Of a stretch of 64,000 nucleotides of DNA, positions 10,360-20,990 are shown one piece after another (the first letter of the stretch is position 1; each line of letters starts with the position of its first letter). The translations under genes and the position numbers were made by a program. This DNA is from Quercus robur (lineage: Eukaryota; Streptophyta; Magnoliopsida; Fagales; Fagaceae): the NCBI RefSeq assembly GCF_932294415.1, contig NC_065535.1, positions 93,140,862 to 93,204,861 on the forward strand, written 5' to 3'. The notes under the pieces were generated by a model. That model saw nothing but the letters and a program-made list of their open reading frames with translations. It had not been told where the DNA came from and ran no database searches.

Positions 10360-13300
10360 ATAAGGTGTGAAGGTTTAGATAGGGTTGCTGTCGGCAACGA
10401 CCCGGAGAAGTTCTTTCAGGTCGGCTCTGAATTACCGTCTCAGGAAAAGGAGGAACTGATCAAATTTCTCAGAGAAAATGTTGATGTATTCGCTTGGGAC
10501 GCCTACGATGCCCCTGGAGTTGATCCCAGCCTCATCTGCCACCACCTGAACGTCAACCCCTCTTCCACTCCGAGGAAACAACCGCCCCGACGCCCCTCAA
10601 AGGAGCACGCTGGTGCCGTGAGAGACGAAGTGGCCAAGTTGAAAAGAGCAGGGGCTATCAAAGAGGTCTTTTACCCTGAATGGCTGGCGAACACAGTGGT
10701 GGTGAAGAAAAAGACGGGGAAATGGAGGGTCTGCGTGGACTTCACGGACCTGAACAAGGCGTGCCCTAAGGATCCATTCCCCCTTCCCAAAATTGATCGA
10801 TTGGTGGATGCAACTGTGGGACATCCTCGAATGAGCTTCCTGGACGCCTTCCAGGGCTATCATCAGATACCCCTTGCGCTGGAGGACCAAGAAAAAACGG
10901 CTTTCATGACGCCCCTCGGAAATTACCATTATAAGGTGATGCCCTTCGGGTTAAAGAACGCGGGCTCAACCTACCAGAGGATGATGACTCGGATGTTCGA
11001 ACCGCAACTGGGCAAGATTATTGAGGTGTATATAGACGATATGGTTGTAAAGAGCAAGAGGGTGTCCGAGCACGTGCAAGACCTGGGAACTATCTTCGCT
11101 ATCTTAAGGGAGCACCGGTTGCGGCTGAATGCTTCCAAATGTTCATTCGGGGTCGGGTCGGGGAGATTCCTAGGGTACATGGTCACCCATAGAGGGATAG
11201 AAGTAAGCCCTGACCAAATCAAAGCCATTAACAGTCTACAGACTCCTCGGAACCCGAAGGAAGTGCAGAAGCTCACTGGCATGATTGCGGCCTTAAGCCG
11301 GTTCATATCACGATCGGCGGATCGATGTCGACCTTTTTATCTCCTGATAAACAAGTGGAAAAAGTTTAAGTGGTCGGAGGATTGCGTTCAGGCTTTCCAG
11401 CAGCTCAAGGACTACCTGTCCCGACCACCCATCATGTCCAGTCCGGAGGCAGACGAGGTGCTGTTTGCTTACATCGCCGTAGCTCCCCACGCTGTAAGCC
11501 TGGTATTAATACGGGATGATAATGGAGTGCAGCGACCGGTGTACTATGTGAGCAAGTCACTACATGAAGCCGAGGTGCGATACCTACCCCTAGAAAAGGC
11601 AATTCTGGCGATAGTGCATGCAACCCGAAAGCTTCCTCATTACTTTCAGGCGCACACGGTCATCGTCCTGACTCAGCTTTCACTTCGAGCCGTGCTTCGA
11701 AGTGCTGACTACACAGGAAGGATCGCCATGTGGAGTGCTCTTCTGGGGGCTTTTGATATTAAATATATGCCCAGACCCTCCGTCAAGGGACAGGTCCTCG
11801 CGGACTTGGTAGCAGAGTTTGCTGAGCCCTCTATAGAAACAATGACCGAGATGAAAGGCCTGGGCGGAAAGCTGGTTGGCACAGTTTCAGCCGGCGAGAC
11901 CATGCATTGGAAGGTCTACGTGGATGGCGCGGCCAATCAGAGAGGATCAGGAGTTGGGATAGTTTTAATATCGCCAGACGGCGCTGTCGTTGAAAAGTCA
12001 TTAAGACTCGGATTCTCGGCTACGAACAATGAAGCCGAATACGAAGCCTTACTTCAAGGAATGACAATGGTTCAAAGGTTGGGTGGGAGAATAATTGAAG
12101 CCTTCTCGGACTCCAGATTAGTGGTCGGACAAGTGATGGGAGAGTTGGAAGCTCGAGATACTAGGATGCAAGAGTATCTGGGACAGGTCAAACGGCTACA
12201 GGAGAGCTTTAAATCCTTCAATTTAACGCACATTTCCAGGAGCGTAAACACTCACGCAGACTCGCTGGCCACACTTGCCACGTCCTCGGCACGCAATTCG
12301 CCACGAGTAATCCTAGTCGAAGATCTAGTTAAGGCCAGTCCCATCAGCGCAAACCCGATCCAAGTCCATCAGATAAGACAGAGCCCCAGTTGGATGGACC
12401 CCCTAAAGAATTTCCTCCAAGATGAGATCCTACCAGAAGAAAGACTAGAAGCCGAGAAGATACGTAGAAATGCTCCTCGTTTTTGGCTGTCAGAGGACCG
12501 CAAGCTTTATCGGCGCTCCTACTCTGGACCGTACCTACTCTGCGTACATCCGGAGGAGTCCGAGTCTCTTCTTGAAGAGCTGCATGAAGGAATTTGTGGA
12601 AGTCACACCGGAGGAAGATCGCTGGCGCACAGGGCACTCACCCAAGGATACTGGTGGCCGAACATGCAGAGACAAGCCCAGGAGTACGCTAAGAAGTGCG
12701 ATCAGTGCCAAAGATTCGCCCCAAATATCCACCAACCTGGAGGGGTTCTCAACCCACTCTCCAGTCCATGGCCATTCGCGCAGTGGGGCCTTGATATTGT
12801 CGGACCTTTCCCCAAGGCTGCGGGGAACAAGCGATACATAATAGTCGGAACCGATTACTTCACTAAATGGGTGGAGGCTGAACCTTTGGCCAACATTAGG
12901 GACGTGGACGCCCAGAAATTCATCTGGAAGAACATCATCACCCGCTTCGGAACTCCGAGGACACTCATTTCCGACAATGGCCTTCAGTTTGACAGCAAGA
13001 ATTTCAGGGAGTATTGCCGAGAGTTTGGGATCCTTAATCGATATTCCACCCCCGCATATCCCCAAGGAAATGGGCAGGTCGAGGCCGTAAACAAAGTCAT
13101 AGTGAACGGATTGAAGAAAAGATTGGATGAGTCAAAGGGGAGATGGATAGAAGAATTACCGCACGTCTTATGGACCTATCGGACAACGCCACGGCGTTCC
13201 ACCGGTGAGACCCCCTTCTCAATGACTTACGGGGCTGAGGCTGTGCTCCCAATCGAGAACAATTTCCCCACATTGAGGTCTAGCTCGCTTACGCCAAGCG

Positions 13301-13629
13301 ATAACGATGAGTTGCTAGGAAGAAGTCTGGATCTAGCCGAGGAAAGGAGGGAGAAGGCCACGATTCACATGGCTTATTATCACCAGAAGCTAAGACAAGG
13401 GTACGATGCTAACGTCAAGCTGCGGCCTCTGGGTCCAGGTGATCTCGTGATGAGGAAGGTTCTTGGCAGCGCAAAGAACCCCTCTTGGGGCAAGTTGGGG
13501 CCCAATTGGGAGGGACCTTACCGAGTCACGTCCGTGGCCGGAATAGGCGCCTACTACTTAGAAGATTTGGATGAAAAAGCTGTACCTCGACCATGGAATG
13601 TAAATAACCTCAGGAGGTATTATTATTAA
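10315..13629 (+). CDS. pol: Pol polyprotein: RT, RNase H, second RNase H, integrase
   Basis: 1104 residues in the same frame as gag-pro, presumably made by UAG readthrough; the first internal ATG is far downstream of conserved sequence. Reverse transcriptase has CVDFTDLNKACPKD, and its catalytic YIDD is at 11029-11040. The RT-linked RNase H (about 11450-11830) is followed by a second RNase H beginning YVDGAANQRGSG near 11920 and including TNNEAEYEALL. This dual RNase H arrangement is a Tat/Athila-side feature. Integrase has an HHCC zinc site (HEGICGSHTGG through CDQCQRF, about 12586-12720) and a DDE core: Asp in WGLDIVGPF, Asp in LISDNGLQFD, Glu in NGQVEAVNK. No chromodomain follows. All catalytic residues seen are intact. 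Confidence 0.95.
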   Translation, partial: QPASSAEQDKGLAEEIRCEGLDRVAVGNDPEKFFQVGSELPSQEKEELIKFLRENVDVFAWDAYDAPGVDPSLICHHLNVNPSSTPRKQPPRRPSKEHAGAVRDEVAKLKRAGAIKEVFYPEWLANTVVVKKKTGKWRVCVDFTDLNKACPKDPFPLPKIDRLVDATVGHPRMSFLDAFQGYHQIPLALEDQEKTAFMTPLGNYHYKVMPFGLKNAGSTYQRMMTRMFEPQLGKIIEVYIDDMVVKSKRVSEHVQDLGTIFAILREHRLRLNASKCSFGVGSGRFLGYMVTHRGIEVSPDQIKAINSLQTPRNPKEVQKLTGMIAALSRFISRSADRCRPFYLLINKWKKFKWSEDCVQAFQQLKDYLSRPPIMSSPEADEVLFAYIAVAPHAVSLVLIRDDNGVQRPVYYVSKSLHEAEVRYLPLEKAILAIVHATRKLPHYFQAHTVIVLTQLSLRAVLRSADYTGRIAMWSALLGAFDIKYMPRPSVKGQVLADLVAEFAEPSIETMTEMKGLGGKLVGTVSAGETMHWKVYVDGAANQRGSGVGIVLISPDGAVVEKSLRLGFSATNNEAEYEALLQGMTMVQRLGGRIIEAFSDSRLVVGQVMGELEARDTRMQEYLGQVKRLQESFKSFNLTHISRSVNTHADSLATLATSSARNSPRVILVEDLVKASPISANPIQVHQIRQSPSWMDPLKNFLQDEILPEERLEAEKIRRNAPRFWLSEDRKLYRRSYSGPYLLCVHPEESESLLEELHEGICGSHTGGRSLAHRALTQGYWWPNMQRQAQEYAKKCDQCQRFAPNIHQPGGVLNPLSSPWPFAQWGLDIVGPFPKAAGNKRYIIVGTDYFTKWVEAEPLANIRDVDAQKFIWKNIITRFGTPRTLISDNGLQFDSKNFREYCREFGILNRYSTPAYPQGNGQVEAVNKVIVNGLKKRLDESKGRWIEELPHVLWTYRTTPRRSTGETPFSMTYGAEAVLPIENNFPTLRSSSLTPSDNDELLGRSLDLAEERREKATIHMAYYHQKLRQGYDANVKLRPLGPGDLVMRKVLGSAKNPSWGKLGPNWEGPYRVTSVAGIGAYYLEDLDEKAVPRPWNVNNLRRYYY

Positions 13630-13690
13630 TAAGAATGGCTTAGCGTATGTTCTCTTTCATGACTGTTTACCGCTTTCCAGTTGACATTAC

Positions 13691-14090
13691 AATTATTTAT
13701 AAGTTTTAAACAGAACCCAAGTCCTGCATGGCTCCTCGGACCACAGACTTGGGGGAAATTGCTATTTCAAACCGATTATTTATAAGTTTTAAACAGAACC
13801 CAAGTCCTGCGTGGCTCCTCGGACCACAGACTTGGAGGAAATCGTTACTTAAGCCAACTATTTATAAGCTTTAAGCATAACCAAAGTCTTGCATGGATCC
13901 TCGGACCACAGACTTTTGGGGAAGTTATTACTCATGACAGCTCATAGTCTTAAACAGAACCTAAGTCCTGCATGGCTCCTCGGACCACAGACTCTAGGGG
14001 AAATTATTGCTCATGACAAGTCATAGTTTTAAGCAGAACCTAAGTACTGCCTGGCTCCTCGGACCACAGACTTTTGGGGAGATTATTACT
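13691..14090 (+). repeat. Five ~74-84 bp tandem repeats inside the retrotransposon
   Basis: Five direct copies share the core CTCCTCGGACCACAGACTT preceded by AAGTCCTGCATGG or close variants and a TTTAARCAGAACC segment. They lie between the pol stop and the antisense gene. Repeats in this region are typical of Tat-lineage elements. Copies differ by several substitutions each, so the array is older than this insertion. Confidence 0.9.
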
Positions 14091-14432
14091 TATGATAGAT
14101 TGGGAGATTGTTATTTAAAGGAAATCACTTTCAATACATGCGCACAGTTCAGCACCATCGCGACCCTCAAATAAGCAACCCAAAGACCCATTTTTACTTT
14201 GACCTTTTGCTTGTATCTACCTCGTCGCAAATATTTAAAAAAAAAAAGAACGCTATTGACACATCCGCAGTAAGCAAAATGAACATATTATATTAATATT
14301 CCGGTTACATCGGAAAGAGAGGTCCTTACAAAAAAGGGAAGAATAGGGCAACTCTCATTTAAAAGGAAAATGAAACAAAATAAAAAAATATATATAATAA
14401 GAACTATTTACAGAGGTTGAAAGCCTGAATGG

Positions 14433-16905
14433 CTAGGCTTGAGCAGGAGGATCTTCTTTCTGCTCGGACTGAGGAGGGGGAACCTCAATTGTAGAGTCTG
14501 TGGCAAGATCCTCAGCCACATCGGGCACAAGATCCTTAGCCACAACAGGCACAAGGACGGCGTCAAACGCCACCAAGTCTTGCTCCGAAGCAACTTGGAC
14601 TTCATCAGGGTTAGCTCGGATCTCCGGAGGATAGAAGATGCTCTCGGGCAATCTTAGTGCCGAGTCCGCAGGAACTCCTGCAGCATCAAGAGCATGAGCC
14701 CATGAAATGTCGCAGTACTCCCTGCATACCTCAGGGATCTCCTCGGACAGCCTGGCCTCAGTCTCTGCGGCCCCGAGTTGGCGAGCAGCATTCTTCTCAG
14801 CCTCTGTGGACTCTCGGATCAGCTGGGCCTCCTCCCTTGCCAGCTTCAGTTCATCCTCCACCTTTTGCAGGGCAGCCCTGAGATCCTTCACTGTCTGCCT
14901 CTCAGTAGTAAGGTTAAGCTGAGCCGTGTACAGCTGTTTGCGCTGGTCCTCCGCCTGATCCTCGGCAGTCTTCAGGCCAGCCTCTGCACTTTTACGTCGG
15001 TGCTCCGAATCCTTGAGCTCAGCCGTGAGTTTAGTGTGATCATGCTTGAGAGAACCCAAGGCTTTCTCCACCTCTGTCCGAGCCTGGGTCTCAGCCTCAG
15101 CCAGATTGCGGCTATCACGGCAAAACTCCTCAGCCACAAAGACTTGCTGAGTAATCTGCGGACAAAACAAGAGCGTCCTTAAAAGAAGAGTATATGACCT
15201 AACAGGAGCAAGTAAATGGACAAAGCAGCAAAATGATTACTTACCAGCGCAAGATCCCTTTTAAGGGATAGGAAGAGCTCGGACTGAGTGCACCGCCTGT
15301 AGGCCTCCATGTCCCGAGGAAGAAGTAGGGGCTGCTCTAAGGCCTCAGCCACGTACCCTGCCCGGCCGCGATTATACTCTCGGACCGAAGCAGTGTAAGG
15401 AATGGCAAGCCCATCCAGCTCCAACTTTGGGTCCCATGAGCGAGGGGCAGTGCGCACTTCAGCAAGGTTCCCCTCGTCCCTACTGTCCGAGGATGTACCC
15501 CTTCTGCTCCTTGGCGCCCGTGTGGTTTTCTGCTGCTTGGCCGGCTGGGCAGCCACCTCGCCTTCCTCAGGCGTGTCCACCGGCCTTTTCTTCTTCAGGT
15601 CCGGATTAACCTTAAGGCCAAGGTCCGGGACACCCTGGGGGACCGCCGGGGGAAGGGTCTTGACCTGAGATGGAGTAGGCCCCTTCGAAGATTGACCCTT
15701 TGGTGACTGACCTTTCCCCCTGGAAGACATCAACTCCTTCAAGGACTTCCCTTTTCCTGCCATAGGCTCGGCCTCTTCGTCTGAGGTATCGTCCGAGCAT
15801 ATAACGATTGGGGGAACACCAACTGCAGAATGTCGGTCCTGCTCGGCTTCAGGATTGGAAGACTCCCCTAAAGGATTTTGCTGAATTTCCTCTTCGAAGT
15901 AGAACTCGTCTATTTCTGCCTCAAGAGAAAGACGGGAAGATTCTGTTTCTTCTTCAATCCGAGCAGCCGCGCCAGGCTCATTCACCGGAGGAAGCTGCTC
16001 CGCTAAGTAAGGATCCCTGACCCCAGGCAGCACTACTGGTGGTAAATCGTGTGGAGCTAGGAACCCGTCTCGGGACACGTCAATCCTGGCCAATCTCGTA
16101 CTGCCCGCCCTTATAGCGTGACCGACTGCCTGGAAAGCACTGCTCAGAGGTTGATAGCCCAAAATCAGATGGGCCGCACGCAACTGTCCGTCCCCGGTAA
16201 CGTAAATCTCCGACCTGAGAAGATAATTCAGCGCTGGCACATTCGTAAGATCTATCCGAGGAGCAACGTGAATTTTGTCTGCAAACAACCAAGAAAAGTG
16301 AGGTCAGATCATGAAATTTTCCAATTGCAAAGAAAGCCAGAAAAAATAACCCCTCAACACTAAGTCCTTTCCCCAAAAAGGATCAATCCTAAAAGCGCCG
16401 CACCTGGTTTTCCCGCCCGAGTTGGACAGTGAATACCGTCGAACCACTCCCCGGAGGCAATGAGGAAGTCATCCTTCACGGTCTTATTGGAAACTGGAAG
16501 ACAAGAGATCAACCTAACGGCCTCGTTCCGGAATTTAAGATAATACCCATCATCCCCGAGGCGGTGGCATTCGTACAAATAAGCCACATCATGCCAAGTA
16601 AGGCCTAGATTCATCCGCTCGTCTAAGACATCTACACAGCCTAGTATCTTGAACATATTTGGGGCACACTGATACGGCGTCAACCTATGGTTGAACAGGT
16701 ACTCCCTTGTGATCCTGCGCATGGGAAGTGTCATCCCTCCCTCTATGAAAGCAATCATGGGGATAACGACTTCTCCCTCAACTCTATCGGTCAATATTCC
16801 TTCAAGAGGACAGTGACGCAGCCCAACCCTCGGGGGAATGTGATATTTAGCCCTAAAGGCGTCCATAGCGGCAGGAGTTTTTACTAATTTTTCGAATCTA
16901 CCCAT
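14433..16905 (-). CDS. Antisense spliced gene of the retrotransposon (Transposase_28 / putative gypsy-type domain protein)
   Basis: Three coding exons on the minus strand: 16404-16905, 15245-16278 and 14433-15155. Splice sites are CAG|GTGCGG...TTTGCAG and CTG|GTAAGT...CCGCAG, and phases match (1, then 0). The product is 752 residues. The ATG directly follows a predicted acceptor (TTCAG|ATGGGTAG); an upstream non-coding exon would end at 17002 (AAG|GTACCA). The first exon (MGRFEKLVKTPAAMDAF onward) resembles plant proteins annotated as putative gypsy-type transposon proteins. Exon 2 starts with a conserved PALNYLLRSEIYV and LRAAHLILGY segment, then becomes Ser/Pro/Glu-rich and basic. The last exon begins as a long coiled coil (about 15155-14720) and ends acidic. 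The molecular role is unknown. Intact frames imply recent selection or very recent insertion. Confidence 0.8.
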
Positions 16906-17183
16906 CTGAACTGAACCGAGGAAATGAAAGTAAAGACTGAAAAGAGAAGTAGAGTCCGAGGAAGGAATTAAAACGGAAAAAAGGGCGAGATGTACTGGTA
17001 CCTTCACAAAACGCTCGAGGGGACGCCTAGGAATCTCTCTTGGACGAAGCGCTTCAGAAGAACGGTTACGGCGGCGTAACGGACGCAAGTGTTCGTATAT
17101 CTCTGGGATTCGATGGAGTTCTCTGGAGCCTTTTGGGGTTTGAGGAATGCAGATGAAAAAAAAGAACTGAACCCTGCTGACGT

Positions 17184-17191
17184 CTTATATA
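17184..17191 (-). promoter_or_regulatory. TATA box of the antisense gene
   Basis: The minus strand reads CTGCTATATAAGACGTCAG, a strong TATATAAG box about 280 bp upstream of the antisense start codon and 180 bp upstream of the predicted non-coding exon's donor. It lies outside the LTR, so the antisense gene appears to have a private promoter. Confidence 0.6.
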
Positions 17192-17439
17192 GCAGGGAGG
17201 AAAGAGAAAAGATCATCCCCGCCTAGAAATACGGGAAGAAACGATGGCCGTTCGATTCACGCCAAGCCGTTGGATGAAGGGAACATAACGCCTCCAGAAG
17301 TTAATGGCCACGTCTCGTAAATTGTAGCGCGTGAAAAGTAACGGTCCGCACGCGCGCCCCCCGATTTTCTTATTTCCCTCCAATCACAAATATCAAAACC
17401 CCGCTTTTCTCCTCGGAGCGAGGTTAAAACCGCAGTTTT

Positions 17440-17449
17440 GAGGGGCTAT
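17440..17449 (+). other. Polypurine tract region
   Basis: The sequence GAGGGGCTAT lies directly before the 3' LTR start and is preceded by a T-run, the usual layout of a plus-strand primer. The tract is short and interrupted. Confidence 0.55.
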
Positions 17450-18142
17450 TGTGGGGGCCGGCCCAGAAATGATGGGCTATTCCGAATTCAGGCCCATCCG
17501 AGGAGCTTACTATCCGAGGAGGAGCCTCGTATGCAGCATTGCCAACCCCAGCAGCTCCAAGGAAACCCGTCCGAGAAGCAATTCGTCCTCGGACATCATG
17601 AAGCCAGACGAGAAACTCTGCTCAGCCATTTCAGCTCACCTTCCCCAACATATAAAACGAATTAAATTTAAAATATCTCACTGAAGGCTACCACCACATT
17701 AATTGCGCCCCAACCACCCTCTTGGCCGCATTAATGGGGAAAAGACCCCTGAACAGTACCGCCTTGGCCTCTGCAACTCACAAAGAGTCTGATGAGGGCG
17801 TCTGATGGGACAGGTGCTCGAGTGGATGCTTGGATGGCTAACAGGTGTAAGGCTGGGATGAAAAGATGAAGAATATATAATGTAAATGAAGTCCCTCAAA
17901 GAGGGGGGCGGCAGAACTAGGAGAACTGTAAGAGAGAAAAAAGAGAAATAAAATCAAACTTGAGGAATCCTTCTTGGTGTTCTTATTTTTCTTTCTGCAA
18001 GCAGTATACTACATGCAATAGACCCGCTAGTGTCATTGAGGCTAAGCTCTTTAACCCATTCTCTACAAGTATTTATTGTGGGTTGTGCTTTGGACCAGGG
18101 CCGGACCAACACCAGTTGGGCCAGGAAAATCGTGCAACTACA
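17450..18142 (+). repeat. 3' LTR
   Basis: 693 bp, same ends and same sequence as the LTR at 7529-8221 on full visual comparison. Followed by the target duplication attgc. Confidence 0.95.
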
Positions 18143-18147
18143 ATTGC

Positions 18148-18865
18148 TATTACGTATATAATTTTGAAAATCAATATTAGATACTACATATATAATATCA
18201 ATTCACAATTATTTTCTATGAAATTTTACTAAATATAACACAAAATAAAATAATAAATTGGTCAAATTGTATCTCCTAAATTAAATAAGGATAGGTGTAT
18301 GAGATTGTTCAGCTCAATTACAATTTGTTATGTTAAATATCTTCGCATACAAAATATCTGAATAGAAACGATATAAAAAAATATGCTCATTAGTTCAGAG
18401 AAAAAAAAATAGCAAAAATCTAAACAATTTAATTTGAATAGAAAGCTAACAAAAGCAATTTTCAATTTTGATTCTAATTAAATTTTCTTTAAACTTTGGT
18501 TTAATATATATATATAAGACCTAGTTAGTAATGGACCATACATCATGGTAATTACATAAATGACTTATAATTAAATTTGAATTGTTTTTAGTAATATGAT
18601 TAGGTTTTTTATGGTTTATTTATATTGGACTTCTCTTTTTCTATACTAAATTAACTCATTTGGCACAAAAACTAAAAAAAACTTAGTTTAGATGGGACAT
18701 GTGACACAAAATTAAACTCTAATTGAAATCTAATTTTTACACCAAATTAACTCACTTGGTACAAAAATTTAAAATTTAGATTAGATAGGGCAAGTGGTGT
18801 AAAATTAGACTCTAATTGAATTCCAATTTGAAATCTAATTGAATTTTCTCTCAGTTTTTACCTAT
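18148..18865 (-). mobile_element. Helitron-like unit B, 5' part
   Basis: Continuation of the unit broken at 7528; the interior (for example ataacacaaaataaaataat) matches unit A near 6290 and the copy at 41760-42776 in reverse orientation. On the minus strand the 5' side contains CTGAGAGAAAATTCAATTAG as in the other copies. The extreme 5' end was overwritten by the Mutator-like insertion whose 9-bp duplication begins at 18866. An internal junction near 18520 (ctagttagtaatggacc) is shared with the 42.1 kb copy. Confidence 0.6.
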
Positions 18866-18874
18866 TAATATATA

Positions 18875-20624
18875 GGCATAAATGCACTTTTAGTCTCTAC
18901 ATTTTAGCTTTTTTCCATTTTGGTCCCTACATTTTCATTTCACCACTTTTAATTCCTAAACAAATTAACGCGTGTTATTTTAGTCTTTTTTGTCAGTCAA
19001 CAGACTGAAATAGTTGAGGTGACTCACGAAGGGATTAAAATATTATTAAAAATCCACTGTGGCACTCATCACTCATGCCACATGGGTTTCCGCCCTTTTA
19101 TTTGACAATAATTTATATATAAAGAAAGCCACATCAGATTAAAAAAAAAAAAATTCTAACCTTCTTAAGTTTTTAACATATTTAAAATTGAAAAAAACAA
19201 AATTAAAATCCAAAAATACATCAAGATCTATGTTCATCTTCAACAAGAACACAAACCCAGATTTTAAACATAAGAACACATGCCCAGATTTTCTTGCATT
19301 TTCTTGCCCTTTCTTGTCAACCAAACACAAGCACAAATCGATCTCCAGCAAGAACACAAACACAAACCCAGTAGCAGATTTTCTTAGATTTTCTTAAACC
19401 ACAAAACCCAGATATACAAAATCACAACTCAAACCCAAATTTTCTCATCTTTCAATCAACAACGAAACCTCCAGCAAATAAAATTCATAAACCCAGAAAC
19501 CAAATTCATAAACCTAGAAAATTCAGCATAAAAACACCATAAAAAAAAAAAATCATAAATTCCAAAACCCCCATCCTCAAACCTAAGCAAAATCATTTCT
19601 CAATTCTTTTTCAGTCTTTGTTTGGTTGCCAAGAAAATGAAAGAATAAAAATTTGGACAGCACCATCAAAGTCCATTCCATCTAAACCCAACTCCAATAA
19701 AATCCAAATAAAAAAATTTATCTAAACCCACTCGGTTACATACACATTTACATATAGAAAACATTTACACGATTTGCAGCACAGATCTTCATTCCTATAA
19801 ATTCGAACCCAAGCCGATCCACTACCACACAAACAACCACACCCACCTTAGACTGCCATCTGGAACCACCATATGCCGATTCGTCACCACACAAATAGCC
19901 ACACCCACCCTAAACCACCGTCCTAAATCACCCCAAGCCGATCCGCTCCCACCCAAACAGCTACACTAGATCCGAAACCACCAAACCCATCACCAAATTT
20001 GTTGCAACATTTCCTCCTCTCTTAGGCACCACTGCCTAGGGTGTGGGTTTGAGAGGGTGAGGTAGACAATGTGAGATTTGGCCTAGTGAGAGAGGTGAGA
20101 GAGGAAAAGAAAGTTTGTTGAGAGAGAGAGAGAGAGAGAGAATTTACACAAGTTTGAGAGTCTAAGCCTAGTGGGTTTTGGGTCTTCAAATTGTGTGTGT
20201 TTATTTTCTAAGAAAAACAAATAAAAAATGTTGTATAAAACAAATTCTCTTATTGTGTTTGTGATTAAATCTGGGTTGTTGTTCTTGTTCTTATGTTCTG
20301 GTGTGTTCTTATTGTATTTTTTTAATTTTTAACTCATATTTTTTCTTTTGTTAAAATTGAGAAATAAATATTTTGAATCATAATCTAACGTGGATTGGGT
20401 GATAAGTGCCACGGTGGATTTTTAATAATATTTTAATTCCTCCGTCAGCTACCTCAGATATTTCCGTCTATTGACTAATGGAAAGGACGAAAATAACATT
20501 GACTAATAGAAAGGACGAAAATAACACGCGTTAATTGGTTTAGGGACTAAAATTGGTGAAATGAAAATGTAGGAACTAAAATAGAAAAAATCCAAAATGT
20601 AGAGACTAAAAGTACATCTACACC
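18875..20624. mobile_element. Non-autonomous Mutator-like element, long TIRs
   Basis: Terminal inverted repeats of roughly 220-240 bp (about 18875-19098 and 20388-20624) share ACTTTTAGTCTCTACATTTT, CATTTTCATTTCACCA, AACGCGTGTTATTTT and ATATTATTAAAAATCCAC in mirrored order. A 9-bp target duplication with one mismatch (taatatata at 18866-18874, taatacata at 20625-20633) fits Mutator. The 1.3 kb interior has low-complexity C/A-rich and (GA)n sequence (20120-20140) and no credible coding region, so no transposase is present. It lies about 360 bp upstream of the membralin start codon. Confidence 0.75.
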
Positions 20625-20990
20625 TAATACATATTCTTCCTAATACATATTCTTTTATTCTCTCTACTTTCTCTATCTCTAAATCCAAAACATACAATTC
20701 TTCTTTCTCATTTTCTTTCCTTCTTCCACCTGACCAAACATGTTGTCAAGGAATTTCCCACTCTCATACAAAACAGTAGAGTACTATAGGAAGGAACATA
20801 TAATTTTGGTCAAAACGAGTGAAAAAGTAAAAACCCATTGACCTTTTTTCTTATTATATTAATATAATCCGCATCGTTCGAAACGTGTCTTGAGGGAATA
20901 GGATAGAGAGTAGAGAAAAAAGTGAGTCTAGAGCTCTTGAAGTTTTCTGTTACTCTCTCGGGAAAATTCTCCTTCTGGAGAGACAGAGAG

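Larger units (their letters stand above)
7529..18142 (+). mobile_element. Complete LTR retrotransposon, Ty3/gypsy Tat lineage, 10,614 bp
   Basis: The borders are exact: TG...CA LTRs of 693 bp each and a perfect 5-bp target duplication attgc at 7524-7528 and 18143-18147. The order is LTR, primer-binding site, gag-protease, UAG, reverse transcriptase, RNase H, a second RNase H, integrase, tandem repeats, antisense gene, polypurine tract, LTR. A second RNase H domain and extra antisense coding sequence between integrase and the 3' LTR are hallmarks of the Tat group; no chromodomain is seen. I found no difference between the two LTRs on side-by-side reading, so the insertion is recent. Apart from the single UAG between protease and RT, no frame damage is seen, so the element may still be competent. 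Confidence 0.95.

Noticed and set aside
10315-10617. Pol starting at an internal start codon near 10618
   Set aside because: The frame is open and conserved upstream of 10618 right back to the UAG, including RT N-terminal sequence, so readthrough fits better than internal initiation.
13691-14090. Spaced repeats resembling a CRISPR-like array
   Set aside because: Eukaryotic retrotransposon context, diverged units with no uniform spacers; ordinary Tat tandem repeats.
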